A DNA stretch of 64,000 nt. Source: Alkalihalobacillus alcalophilus ATCC 27647 = CGMCC 1.3604 (lineage in GTDB: Bacteria > Bacillota > Bacilli > Bacillales > Bacillaceae_D). This document shows, piece after piece, positions 53,960 through 62,590 of the stretch. A program made the translations under genes and the position numbers. The DNA lies in assembly GCF_000292245.2 (NCBI RefSeq), contig NZ_ALPT02000014.1, forward strand, positions 1 to 64,000. Reading direction: 5' to 3'. A model generated the notes under the pieces. The model was not told the origin of the DNA. It saw only the letters and a list, made by a program, of their open reading frames with translations, and searched no databases. Position 1 is the first letter of the stretch. The number at the start of each line of letters is the position of its first letter.

Positions 53960-54205
53960 ACTGCCTTGGTTTTCGTACATTAATTTCGTCAAATCACGGC
54001 TTTCATTACTTATTTTTGCCTTTTCGCACTCTAATTGCTGAAACTCGAGATTTTCATTACTTACCTCGGCTTTTTCGCACTCTAATTTTTCAAACTCGTG
54101 ATTTTCATTACTTATCTCGGCTTTTTCGCACTCTAATTTCTCAAACTCCTGATTTTCATTACTTATCTCAGCTTTTCTCCACACTAAATCATCCCACAAA
54201 GCCAA
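53960..54205. repeat. Tandem array C of the 51-bp repeat family
   Basis: Cores (cattac) at 54004, 54055, 54106 and 54157, exactly 51 bp apart, with a partial unit before. Each unit contains tttcattacttatctcggctt then tttcgcactctaatt and a linker. On the minus strand this copy happens to be open as a 17-residue repeat (ECEKAEISNENHEFEKL), but the homologous arrays A and B are closed by stops, so it is treated as noncoding. Confidence 0.82.
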
Positions 54206-54254
54206 CTAGTGACCTTATGGGACATCGAAAAACTAGATTCACATTACCCTTTCA

Positions 54255-55448
54255 TTACCTTTTCCTCACAAAAACAACCTTCAAATAATCACCCTCACGA
54301 TATTGTGGATGAATTTTAAAGTCTTCTGGTAAAGAGAATTCCTCTTCGATTTTGTATTTTGTATTCGTTTGCTTAAAGGCCTGATCAATAAAACCTTTAA
54401 ATTTCTTCATATCAAAAGAAGCACTATTTGTTGAAGCGACAATAACTCCGCCTTTTTCGGTAATCTCAATCGCTTCCTTTAGAAGGTTCGTATAATCCTT
54501 CGCAGCACTAAAGGTAAGTTTTTTGGAACGAGCAAAACTAGGTGGATCAAGCACAACAAGATCAAATGACTTCTCCTTTTTCTTCGCATATTTAAAATAT
54601 TTGAAGACATCATCAACTATAATATCTTGTGCTTCATAATCGACACCATTGACACTGAATTGCTCGATCGTTTTCGCTAAACTACGATTGGCTAAATCAA
54701 CGCTCGTCGTTTTAAGTGCTCCTCCTAACGCGGCATAAACAGAAAAAGCCCCCGTATAAGAAAAAGTATTCAGCACCGTTTTACCCTCTGCATAATGGTC
54801 ACGGATCGTTTTCCGAACCTCACGCTGGTCCAAAAAGACACCGACCATCGCTCCATCGTTTAAATAGATCGCAAATTGAACACCATTCTCCTTCACAATA
54901 AGCGGGAACTCACCGCGTGTGCCTGCGACAAAATCATCTTCTTCTATATACTGTCCACCCGTATTAAATCGTTTCTTTTGATAGATTCCTTTGTAATCAA
55001 CCGAGCTTTCTAATGCAGCAATAACTTCCTTCTGAAAAGAAAACATTCCCTCACTGTACCAGCTAATTAAATAATAACCATCAAAAAAATCAATCGTTAA
55101 ACCACCAACACCATCTCCTTCTGCGTTCAAAACTCGAAATGCATTTGTGTCCTCCGATTGAAACAATTCTCTTCGCTCTGCCACTGCTTTTCTAATTTTT
55201 TCTTCAAAAAATGATTGGTCGATTTTTTCTTTTTCTTTATTCGTTAAAATCCAGCCAAAGCCTTTGTTTTGCTTTCCATAATAACCTTTCCCTAAAAACT
55301 GATGCTTATCATCGACTAACTTAACAAGTGTCCCTTCGTCTGTCAGTTGATTACTATTTTCTAACGCCTCTTTAGAAATCAGAGGATAGCCTGCTCGATA
55401 TTGTTTTAAAAATTTGGGCTTTACTTTAACCGTTACTTCTTTTCTCAT
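54255..55448 (-). CDS. RlmI/RlmK-type 23S rRNA cytosine methyltransferase
   Basis: About 397 aa. N-terminal PUA domain (about 1-75), then a RlmI-like EEHEE region and a SAM-binding domain with NTFSYTGAFSVYAALGGA (motif I), the acidic VDLANRS and catalytic VVLDPPSFARSKK (about 288). This is the class I SAM rRNA m5C methyltransferase family. The ATG at 55448 has AAAGGA upstream; an earlier ATG overlaps that site. The exact modified base is not determinable. Confidence 0.87.
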   Translation of the reverse strand: MRKEVTVKVKPKFLKQYRAGYPLISKEALENSNQLTDEGTLVKLVDDKHQFLGKGYYGKQNKGFGWILTNKEKEKIDQSFFEEKIRKAVAERRELFQSEDTNAFRVLNAEGDGVGGLTIDFFDGYYLISWYSEGMFSFQKEVIAALESSVDYKGIYQKKRFNTGGQYIEEDDFVAGTRGEFPLIVKENGVQFAIYLNDGAMVGVFLDQREVRKTIRDHYAEGKTVLNTFSYTGAFSVYAALGGALKTTSVDLANRSLAKTIEQFSVNGVDYEAQDIIVDDVFKYFKYAKKKEKSFDLVVLDPPSFARSKKLTFSAAKDYTNLLKEAIEITEKGGVIVASTNSASFDMKKFKGFIDQAFKQTNTKYKIEEEFSLPEDFKIHPQYREGDYLKVVFVRKR

Positions 55449-55885
55449 GCTCTTCATCCTTTATGTATCCAACATATTGTATTTAGTTTAACGTTTTTAC
55501 TTTTCGATAACCAGCTTTCCAATTCTAGCGACCATGACATTGGTATAAAGAGTGCTAAAACCTTGTAGCATTATCTCACATAAATGACCTGCTTAAAAAT
55601 GTAGCCACTATAATAAATGATTAATCCCCTATTTATTCATCCGATGAATCGGATAAACAAAAGTTAACATAAGCACTTTAACACTTAAATTATTTATATA
55701 AACCAAATGTCAGATGTTCTTACACTCCCAATTATCTACCTTAACTAAATAATCCAAATAAATTTAGGCAATATGAACATCCCTATCCCACCTTGTCAAT
55801 GCTACTCTTTTCTTAATCACATTTCAACGTAATGAACGGCGAGATTAACAACAAAGCAAATTCTCCAAGAAAGGATTGAAAATTT
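55449..55885. other. Intergenic region with a small palindrome
   Basis: AT-rich divergent spacer. A perfect 16-bp palindrome atccgat-ga-atcggat at 55639-55654 could be an operator. No gene is seen. Confidence 0.4.
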
Positions 55886-57313
55886 ATGAGTTTAGACTTA
55901 TTAAATAAACGAGTGCAACAAGATCTTTCTTATCTAAATTTTGGAGGGGCTGATTGGCTAACTCCTACCCTCCATTTTGATGAGCATGTTTATGATGTCG
56001 TGATTGTCGGTGGAGGTCAAAGTGGGCTTGCGATTGCCTTTGGTTTATTAAAAGAGCGAATCTCTAATATATTAGTGCTTGATGAGAATAAAGAAGGACA
56101 AGAAGGACCTTGGGTTACCTACGCCCGGATGGTTACACTGCGAACGCCAAAACAGCTGACATCGATTGACTTAGGTGTCCCCTCCCTTACGTATCGAGCT
56201 TGGTGGGAAGCCCAATATGGCGAGGAAAGTTGGGAAGCTATCGACAAAATTCCACGTCATGATTGGATGGACTATTTGCGTTGGTTTCGTCAAGTATTGC
56301 AACTGCCTGTTGTGAACGAGACAACGCTAGAGCTTATAGAACCAGTAGAAAAAGGACTTCATCGTTTACATTTAACAGGTCTAGGAGCCCCTTCTAAACA
56401 AGTCTTAGCCCGTAAAGTTGTCCTCGCAACAGGGATACAAGGTGGAGGACAATGGCATATTCCAGCGATGATTACAGAGAACCTTCCGCAACATTTATAC
56501 GCTCACACCTCACAATCCATTGATTTTGAACATTTAAAAGGGAAAAAAATAGCGGTTTTAGGTGGAGGAGCTTCGGCTTTTGATAATGCCAACTACGCTT
56601 TAACAGAAGGAGTGACCGAAGCCCATGTCTTTGTGCGCCGAAAGGAAATGCCGAGAATAAATCAAATCCGACAAATGGAGCTTTCCGGAATGATTGAGCG
56701 TTTTGCCGCATTAGAGGATAAGGATAAATATGAAGCCATCGCTCATTTTTTCAACCATAATCAACCACCAACAAATGATACGTTTAACCGTGCTCTTGCT
56801 TGGTCTGGGTTCCAATTACACCTTGGCTCCCCATGGCTTTCAGTTGAAGAAACAACAGAGGGGGCAAAAGTGACAACCCCAAAAGGAACGTATACATTTG
56901 ACTTTCTCATTATAAGTACAGGTCTCTTAACCGACCCTGCCTTGCGTCCAGAACTATCTTTAGTTGAAGAACATATTGCCCGCTGGGGAGATAAATTTCG
57001 AGCAAAAGACGAGGTGAAAAATGACATCCTCGACGCTCATCCCTATTTAAGTTCTGGTTTTGCCTTTTTGAGTCGAACGAAAGAAGGCACGCCAAAACTA
57101 CACGGCCTTTTTTCCTTCAACTATTCAGCATTAATAAGCTGTGGGATTACCGCTTCTGCACTATCAGGAATGAAATTTGGAGTCCCTCGTATTGTTTCGG
57201 CCATTGCGGACCAACTATTCATCGATGATCGAAAAGAGATTTTAGCCAATTTTTATAGCTATGATGACGCCGAATTTGTGGGGGAATGGAAAGAGAGAGA
57301 ATCACTGACTTAA
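55886..57313 (+). CDS. FAD/NAD(P)-dependent oxidoreductase (monooxygenase-like)
   Basis: 475 aa. FAD loop VIVGGGQSGLAIAFGLL (about residue 39) and NAD(P) loop AVLGGGASAFDNANYAL (about 222) as in flavin-containing monooxygenases and lysine/ornithine N-hydroxylase-like proteins; the LRTPKQLTSIDLGVPSLTYRAWWE stretch follows the FAD fold. The substrate is unknown. AAGGATTG lies before the ATG. Single gene facing a zinc alcohol dehydrogenase across a shared terminator. Confidence 0.8.
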   Translation: MSLDLLNKRVQQDLSYLNFGGADWLTPTLHFDEHVYDVVIVGGGQSGLAIAFGLLKERISNILVLDENKEGQEGPWVTYARMVTLRTPKQLTSIDLGVPSLTYRAWWEAQYGEESWEAIDKIPRHDWMDYLRWFRQVLQLPVVNETTLELIEPVEKGLHRLHLTGLGAPSKQVLARKVVLATGIQGGGQWHIPAMITENLPQHLYAHTSQSIDFEHLKGKKIAVLGGGASAFDNANYALTEGVTEAHVFVRRKEMPRINQIRQMELSGMIERFAALEDKDKYEAIAHFFNHNQPPTNDTFNRALAWSGFQLHLGSPWLSVEETTEGAKVTTPKGTYTFDFLIISTGLLTDPALRPELSLVEEHIARWGDKFRAKDEVKNDILDAHPYLSSGFAFLSRTKEGTPKLHGLFSFNYSALISCGITASALSGMKFGVPRIVSAIADQLFIDDRKEILANFYSYDDAEFVGEWKERESLT

Positions 57314-57340
57314 GCCAAATTTAGTATGTGATAATATATA

Positions 57341-57374
57341 AAAAAACATCTCCTCCATTATTGGAGATGTTTTT
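57341..57374. terminator. Bidirectional terminator
   Basis: Stem aaaacatctcc/ggagatgtttt with A6 left and T5 right, shared by the convergent flavoprotein and alcohol dehydrogenase genes. Confidence 0.87.
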
Positions 57375-57384
57375 ATTAGTAAAA

Positions 57385-58524
57385 TTAAGGTTGAAGAATG
57401 ACTTTCACACACTCATCTTGATGATTATTAAAGATATGATAGGCTTTACTTGCTTCATCTAACCGCATTTTATGAGAGACAATTTCCGTGGGATCCAGCT
57501 CACCTGATGTAATCATTTTAAAAAGTAATGGCATATAGTGAACAACAGGTGCCTGTCCCATTCTAATTTCTATATTTCGCTCAAACAGATTCCCTAAAGG
57601 AAATTGGTTATATTTCGACCCATACACTCCTGTTAGCTGTATCGTTCCAAATTTTCTAACCGCATTCATTGCTATTTTTATTGGACTTATCGTTCCACCG
57701 CTAAGCATCAACTTTTGTTCCGCTGCTTCAAGAAGGGTCTTTTTTCCATCCATTCCGACACAATCAATAACCGCATCGACACCTCCACTTGTCATTTCTT
57801 TAATATGGGAACCTAAATCTTCATATTCTTCGAAGTTAAAAATTTCTACATTGTTCATTTTTTTCGCACGTGCAAGTCTATATAAAAGATTATCAACTGC
57901 AATCACTCTTTTGGCGCCTTTCATCCAGGCAAACTTTTGAGCCATTAATCCAACAGGACCACAACCAAGTACGGCAACGGTATCCCCTTTTTTTACTCCT
58001 GCATTTTCAATACTCCAATAAGCAGTTGGCAGAACATCCGACATAAATAGTAACGCTTCATCTTCGAGTTCAACAGCTTCCGGAATCACAAAAGGCATAA
58101 AATTCCCATAAGGCACACGCAAATATTCGGCTTGACCTCCGGGATGATTACCATAACGCTCCGTAAATCCAAAATACCCACCTGTGTCAATTTCTTGGTT
58201 TGGATTCGAATGATCGCATTGGCTTTCCATCTCATGTTGACAATAGTAACAGTTGCCACAGGCAATATTAAACGGGATAACGACTCGATCTCCTTTTTTC
58301 ACTTTTGTTACCTCTGGTCCTACTTCTTCTACAATGCCCATTGGCTCATGACCGACTACATAATCTTTCTCTGCTGGCAAAGCACCTTGATAAATATGTA
58401 AATCTGAGCCACATATCGCGGTTGAAGTAATGCGTACGAGGATGTCATCGTTTTGCTCTAACTTGGCATCTGGAACTTCTTTCACTTGCATATTCTTAGC
58501 ACCTTGAAAAGTAACAGCTTTCAC
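57385..58524 (-). CDS. Zinc-dependent alcohol dehydrogenase
   Basis: About 379 aa medium-chain dehydrogenase. Catalytic zinc region AICGSDLHIYQG and GHEPMGIVEEVG, the structural zinc lobe CGNCYYCQHEMESQC (four Cys), and NAD loop VLGCGPVGLMAQ (about 190). It resembles the formaldehyde-dismutase/threonine-dehydrogenase-like group. GTG at 58524 is chosen because AAGGAGG lies 9 nt upstream; the longer frame begins before that site. Confidence 0.87.
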   Translation of the reverse strand: MKAVTFQGAKNMQVKEVPDAKLEQNDDILVRITSTAICGSDLHIYQGALPAEKDYVVGHEPMGIVEEVGPEVTKVKKGDRVVIPFNIACGNCYYCQHEMESQCDHSNPNQEIDTGGYFGFTERYGNHPGGQAEYLRVPYGNFMPFVIPEAVELEDEALLFMSDVLPTAYWSIENAGVKKGDTVAVLGCGPVGLMAQKFAWMKGAKRVIAVDNLLYRLARAKKMNNVEIFNFEEYEDLGSHIKEMTSGGVDAVIDCVGMDGKKTLLEAAEQKLMLSGGTISPIKIAMNAVRKFGTIQLTGVYGSKYNQFPLGNLFERNIEIRMGQAPVVHYMPLLFKMITSGELDPTEIVSHKMRLDEASKAYHIFNNHQDECVKVILQP

Positions 58525-58712
58525 TAAATAAAACCTCCTTATCAATCCTTCCTACCTCTCTATCTTCCCCAATGAATCGTTCTAATATGTTAAAAATAAA
58601 ATATTTATTTAAACAAGTTCAAACACACGTCTCGTAAGCGTTTTCGTGATTTTTCAATTGGATTACCAAATTAATACTTTGACAACTGTCTCAAAATGAG
58701 GTAAATTACCTA

Positions 58713-58757
58713 ATGGACGAACATTAATATTATCTTAACGGTAAAATATTCGTATTT
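58713..58757 (+). promoter_or_regulatory. Candidate PurR box pair upstream of guaC
   Basis: CGAACATT (58718-58725) and its inverted counterpart AATATTCG (58745-58752) flank a 19-nt AT-rich spacer just ahead of the guaC ribosome site. PurR boxes of bacilli contain CGAAC-type half-sites in inverted pairs and guaC is a known target, but spacing is only approximately right. Confidence 0.4.
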
Positions 58758-58770
58758 AGAGGTGCATATA

Positions 58771-59754
58771 ATGGATAACGTGTTTGATTATGAAGATATT
58801 CAACTAATCCCCGCAAAATGTATTGTGAACAGTCGTTCTGAATGTGATACGAGCATTACATTAGGTGGTCATACATTTAAATTACCGGTCGTACCAGCAA
58901 ATATGCAAACGATCATTGATGAAAAAATCGCCATTAATTTAGCTGAAAACGGGTATTTTTATATTATGCATCGTTTTCAACCTGAAAAGCGTGCTGATTT
59001 TATTAAAGACATGCATAACAAAGGGTTAATTGCTTCCATTAGTGTCGGTGTAAAAGATGACGAGTATGATTTTATTGTCCAGTTAGCAACGAAAGAATTA
59101 ATTCCTGAGTTTATTACGATTGACATTGCTCACGGACATTCCAATGCTGTCATTGAGATGATTCAACATATTAAAAAACATTTACCAGCAAGCTTTGTTA
59201 TCGCTGGAAATGTCGGAACTCCTGAAGCAGTACGCGAACTTGAAAATGCTGGTGCTGATGCAACCAAAGTCGGAATTGGCCCTGGTAAAGTATGTATTAC
59301 GAAGATTAAAACAGGTTTTGGTACAGGAGGTTGGCAGTTAGCAGCCCTTCGTTGGTGTGCAAAAGCCGCGAGTAAACCAATCATTGCTGATGGCGGTATT
59401 CGTACTCACGGTGATATTGCGAAATCAGTTCGTTTTGGTGCTTCAATGGTCATGGTCGGTTCATTATTTGCAGGTCATGAGGAATCTCCAGGGGAAACGA
59501 TTGAAAAAGACGGCAAGCTCTATAAAGAGTATTTCGGTTCGGCTTCTGAATTCCAAAAAGGAGAAAAGAAAAACGTCGAAGGTAAAAAAATGCTCGTTGA
59601 TCATAAAGGCTCTTTACGAGATACGTTAAATGAGATGGAGCAAGACTTACAATCATCTATCTCTTATTCTGGCGGAAATAAACTTGAGGCGATTCGTAAC
59701 GTTGATTATGTCGTCGTCAAAAATTCGATTTTTAACGGTGATAAAGTTTATTAA
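58771..59754 (+). CDS. guaC: GMP reductase
   Basis: 327-aa GMP reductase (GMP to IMP plus ammonia, NADPH), almost collinear with B. subtilis GuaC: MDNVFDYEDIQLIPAKC, MHRFQPEKR, VGIGPGKVCITK with the catalytic Cys, GGWQLAALRWCAKAASKPIIADGGIRTHGDIAKS and DYVVVKNSIFNGDKVY at the end. GAGGTG precedes the ATG at 58771. Its last 68 bases plus terminator are repeated 4.2 kb downstream, so its 3' end is a likely integration site. Confidence 0.96.
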   Translation: MDNVFDYEDIQLIPAKCIVNSRSECDTSITLGGHTFKLPVVPANMQTIIDEKIAINLAENGYFYIMHRFQPEKRADFIKDMHNKGLIASISVGVKDDEYDFIVQLATKELIPEFITIDIAHGHSNAVIEMIQHIKKHLPASFVIAGNVGTPEAVRELENAGADATKVGIGPGKVCITKIKTGFGTGGWQLAALRWCAKAASKPIIADGGIRTHGDIAKSVRFGASMVMVGSLFAGHEESPGETIEKDGKLYKEYFGSASEFQKGEKKNVEGKKMLVDHKGSLRDTLNEMEQDLQSSISYSGGNKLEAIRNVDYVVVKNSIFNGDKVY

Positions 59755-59807
59755 AAAGTGATATAGCTGTGCAAAAGGGAGAAAATGACTTTTGCACAGT
59801 CTTTTTC
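59687..59807. repeat. Direct repeat, left copy (guaC 3' end and terminator): candidate att site
   Basis: From aggcgattcgtaacgttg through the guaC stop to the terminator T run. Nearly identical to 63874-63993 with only a handful of base differences. Sequence before 59687 (guaC) and before 63874 does not match. Confidence 0.85.
59767..59807 (+). terminator. Terminator of guaC
   Basis: 11-bp stem ctgtgcaaaag/cttttgcacag then a T-rich tail. Confidence 0.9.
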
Positions 59808-60069
59808 TTATATAGATACTAAAATTCACATACTTCTTGTACAACAAAAATTCTATTCCCACATTCTGAAAACCATTTTAATCGAAATAAATTTCTTCCT
59901 CAGTTAACCAACGTAATAAATAATCTTCATAATAATTACTATTAAATACTTTTACGATAGTTACTTTCTCTATTAATTAATGTAATTAGGTTAATGATTG
60001 CGTACCTATATTGTAATATAAATAAACAAAGACCTTATCCAATCGGTAAGTATCTTTGTTTATGTTTAC
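59808..60069. other. AT-rich left flank of the island
   Basis: No intact gene. A minus-strand frame without a start (59878-59970, ending NYYEDYLLRWLTEEEIYFD) may be the tail of a lost gene. A hairpin aaacaaaga/tctttgttt at 60024-60062 probably ends the 60070 gene on the minus strand. Confidence 0.4.
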
Positions 60070-60870
60070 TTAGTTTAACATCATATCTATTTTTTCTTCA
60101 TCGGAGAGCAAAACCCCATAAATCATCCCTGGTAAAACATATTCATTATTAATATCACCAGAACGGTACTCGATTATAGGTGTAACGGTGTAAAAATCAA
60201 TGTCTTCTCCAGTATTATCGAACTCATCAACAATAAGTTGATTTGAATCATTAGATTTAATATAGAATTCATTGATACTAGAATTAATCGTTTTGTTTAA
60301 ATCATACACATTTATAATTTTAATTTCATTATCTCCTTGATTATCAAGGGTAATTTCTAGAGAAGGTGAAGGGTAACCAATAGTGTGAGCTTCAGTAATA
60401 TCAATTGAATCTTCTGTTTGAAATTGTGAGCTATTAGCTAATGTAATTTCTCCTATTTCAAATGCCTCTTCTTTATTATCAGAATAATTGATGAAAAGGG
60501 TGTCGGCTGATAGAGTATCGAGACTTTTGAATTCAATTTCAATAATAAAATTAACAATCTGATGTCCCTTATAAATTATTCCACTATCCACTTCAAAATC
60601 CATTATAATCATTTCACTATTATTAAGGCTTAAAGAATTAATCTTTTGTAGTATTTCGTCATTGGTTGAACTAGTGTCTAATAAACCAAATAGATTAAAC
60701 TTCATTGTCTTGTCTTCTTCATTGATTACGTAGCTAATATAATTATTTGCAAAGCTTAAATTTAAGTTATCTTCAACTCTCTTTGTGTTTGAATAAATAG
60801 TATAAGAACCTATACCTAATATCAAAACTAATAAGAATGATATCACGGTAATTTGTTTTTTTCTATTCAT
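60070..60870 (-). CDS. Membrane-anchored extracellular protein of unknown function
   Basis: 266 aa: basic start (MNRKKQ), one membrane segment (about 8-26) and an acidic, Asn/Ser/Ile-rich extracellular part with beta-strand character. No family is recognised. It has GGGGAG upstream of the ATG and much lower GC than guaC. It is the last gene on the minus strand after a secreted-protein gene and its decayed copy. A role as cognate immunity or accessory protein is only a guess from position. Confidence 0.6.
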   Translation of the reverse strand: MNRKKQITVISFLLVLILGIGSYTIYSNTKRVEDNLNLSFANNYISYVINEEDKTMKFNLFGLLDTSSTNDEILQKINSLSLNNSEMIIMDFEVDSGIIYKGHQIVNFIIEIEFKSLDTLSADTLFINYSDNKEEAFEIGEITLANSSQFQTEDSIDITEAHTIGYPSPSLEITLDNQGDNEIKIINVYDLNKTINSSINEFYIKSNDSNQLIVDEFDNTGEDIDFYTVTPIIEYRSGDINNEYVLPGMIYGVLLSDEEKIDMMLN

Positions 60871-60889
60871 TATGAATTAACTCCCCATA

Positions 60890-61262
60890 TTATAATTGAT
60901 TGACAACCTGGAGGTAAGTACCCGTTCTTGGGGTATAGGAATAAGCTTTTTTTGTTGCCCCTGTTTTGGTTACTTTAACTTGCCTTCTAGCAACACTTAA
61001 TGTTCCAGAAATAGCAGAAGTGGTATTTGAACTTTTCCAAGTATAGCTGCTTACTTTTAAATAGGTACTAGTTAAATTTCTTACAAATTTTTTAATAATA
61101 TTTGTTGGCCTGTTTAAAACTTTGACTTTGGTTCCTTTACCAACCAACGCATGGGATACATTAAGCACCTATTTCATTTGCATCTCCTTCTGAATCGACA
61201 TCGTAATTTAGAACGCCTTCTAAAGTTATCACCACAAGTAAAGCGGAAATGAATTTTTATCA
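60890..61262 (-). pseudogene. Decayed copy of the secreted Ser/Ala-rich protein gene
   Basis: The open part (60890-61168) aligns with the C-terminal two thirds of the 61386-61955 product (GKGTKVKVLNRPTNIIKKFVRNLT; ATKKAYSYTPRTGTYLQV), but lacks two internal blocks. Upstream, remnants of the same gene read EGVLNYDVDSEGDANEIGA followed by a stop and a frame change, and the signal-peptide start survives only in part near 61260. This is a pseudogene created by deletions, showing past duplication of the effector gene. Confidence 0.8.
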
Positions 61263-61304
61263 TTTTGAGTTATCCCTTTTTTAAATACTATTTAAAATAA
61301 CATA

Positions 61305-61349
61305 TAAAAAACAAATAATCAAGAATTTTCTAAAAATTCTTGATTATTT
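61305..61349 (-). terminator. Terminator of the secreted-protein gene
   Basis: A long stem aataatcaagaatttt/aaaattcttgatta on the minus strand followed by tgtttttt. Confidence 0.8.
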
Positions 61350-61385
61350 TAGTAGAAATAAATAGCTTTAAATAGTTGAATAACT

Positions 61386-61955
61386 TTATTGATAAGCAAC
61401 CTGAAGGTAAGTATCTTTTCTAGGAGCGTAATGATAAGCTTTTTTTGTTGTTCCTATTTTAGTTACTTCAATTTGTCTTCTATCATAGTCACTATAAAAC
61501 CCTAATTTACTAAACCTACTTGAGTTTGCAGGAAGAGTAATTCCAACAGAATATGAAGTAGTAACACTCTTAGCGACATTTAATGTTCCAGAAATGGCAG
61601 AAGCTGATTCACCTACACTAGCACTTAATGTAGCGGAAGCACTATTTGATTTACTCCAAGTATAACTATTTGCTTTTGCCCATGAGCCCGTTAAATACCT
61701 CACAAATTTCTTGTTTATTTTTGTCGGGCCATTTAAAACTTTAACTTTAGTTCCCATGCCAACACAAGCAATACATTGAATGCCTATTTCATTTGTTTCT
61801 TCTTCTGAATCAACGTCATAATTTAGAACTCCTTCTACATGAACACTTTCACCAATTTCTACATCATCTTCAACTTCATCTGCAAAAGATACGTGAGGAA
61901 AAACAATAGAAATAGTCATAATAACAAGTAAAGCTTGAATAAATTTCTTCTTCAT
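61386..61955 (-). CDS. Secreted Ser/Ala-rich protein, candidate effector or bacteriocin-like protein
   Basis: 189 aa. Signal peptide MKKKFIQALLVIMTISIVF...SFA (about 1-25), acidic propeptide-like stretch (VEDDVEIGESVHVEGVLNYDVDSEEE), two close Cys (IQCIACVG), then a Ser/Ala/Thr-rich beta segment (SASATLSASVGESASAISGT) and a Tyr/Lys-rich end. No family is named with confidence. The layout (signal, acidic leader, mature domain) suggests a processed secreted factor. AAGGAG lies upstream of the ATG. It sits next to a peptide-sensing regulator module. Confidence 0.65.
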   Translation of the reverse strand: MKKKFIQALLVIMTISIVFPHVSFADEVEDDVEIGESVHVEGVLNYDVDSEEETNEIGIQCIACVGMGTKVKVLNGPTKINKKFVRYLTGSWAKANSYTWSKSNSASATLSASVGESASAISGTLNVAKSVTTSYSVGITLPANSSRFSKLGFYSDYDRRQIEVTKIGTTKKAYHYAPRKDTYLQVAYQ

Positions 61956-62041
61956 CTTTAATCATCTCCTTTTTTTAAAATACGCTTTATATTTACATAA
62001 AAATACATTAAAACCAATATATAGTAGTGATTAAAAAAGCC

Positions 62042-62160
62042 TTACAATCGAACGCAAAGCCTATCTACAATATTCAATTGTGGACTATATGGTGGTAGAA
62101 AGACGAGTTCTAACCTGTTCTTGATCCTTTGTCGAATGAAGGAGACAATGCCATTATAAG
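62042..62160 (-). pseudogene. IS630-family transposase remnant
   Basis: The minus strand encodes VSFIRQRIKNRLELVFLPPY then SPQLNIVDRL, the conserved region of IS630/Tc1-type DDE transposases (LPPYSPELNPIERLW) with changes and an early stop. Only about 40 codons remain. It records an insertion sequence within the island. Confidence 0.75.
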
Positions 62161-62293
62161 GAATAGTTTTTGCCGACTATATAAGCAGGATTTATCCAAT
62201 GGAGCGGGCTTCTAACCATTTTTGGCCTGAAGTCCTGGTTTATGATCGAGCTATGAATAATTCAGGTATTGATATTTTTTTATACTCTCAATT
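62161..62293. other. Degraded sequence between IS630 relic and peptide gene
   Basis: No frame or known motif is recognised; probably further decayed mobile DNA. Confidence 0.3.
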
Positions 62294-62425
62294 TTAATTG
62301 ACAGGTGGTAAAGTGGGTAAATGTTCCGATAAACTCAAGGCTAATTCAGTTCCGAATTGAGTGCTTAAGAATCCAAATGTAATTAAGGTAGCTGTAATTA
62401 AAAATAGTTTTAGTTCTTGTTTCAT
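62294..62425 (-). CDS. 43-aa exported signalling pre-peptide (PapR-like)
   Basis: Short gene with a perfect GGAGG site 6 nt before the ATG at 62425. The product starts MKQELK, has a hydrophobic core (LFLITATLITFGFL, about 7-20), then a short region and the C-terminus SEHLPTLPPVN. This is the plan of PapR/NprX-type pro-peptides: Sec-type export, cleavage, and re-import of the last 5-10 residues to bind an RNPP regulator. The divergent neighbour at 62591 is a PlcR-like protein. The assignment is an inference from architecture and position, not from sequence identity with known peptides. Confidence 0.72.
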   Translation of the reverse strand: MKQELKLFLITATLITFGFLSTQFGTELALSLSEHLPTLPPVN

Positions 62426-62446
62426 AACTAACCTCCGAATGTTTTA

Positions 62447-62478
62447 TTTTGATAAGCTGATTGTACTACGTATCAAAA
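62447..62478. promoter_or_regulatory. Inverted repeat between peptide and regulator genes
   Basis: TTTTGATA (62447-62454) and TATCAAAA (62471-62478), perfect 8-bp arms 16 bp apart, in the divergent spacer just upstream of the peptide gene. Candidate operator for the PlcR-like protein. The minus-strand TTGATA could also serve as -35. No second copy is seen ahead of the secreted-protein gene. Confidence 0.45.
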
Positions 62479-62590
62479 AATGACCATTTGGAGGTTTATA
62501 GGTATTTTTTAAATATTTAGTGAATTTTCCTCGATTTTTCATTAAAATAATAAGAAAATACAAAATTTGTTGTACATCAGGAGGGGAACG

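Noticed and set aside
53942..54205. 87-codon minus-strand repeat protein (ECEKAE...) as a real gene
   Set aside because: It is array C of a noncoding 51-bp repeat whose homologues at 17130 and 47700 are full of stops; no ribosome site is evident.
59878..59970. Small protein ending NYYEDYLLRWLTEEEIYFD
   Set aside because: Coding-like but without any start codon in frame; kept as a possible relic only.
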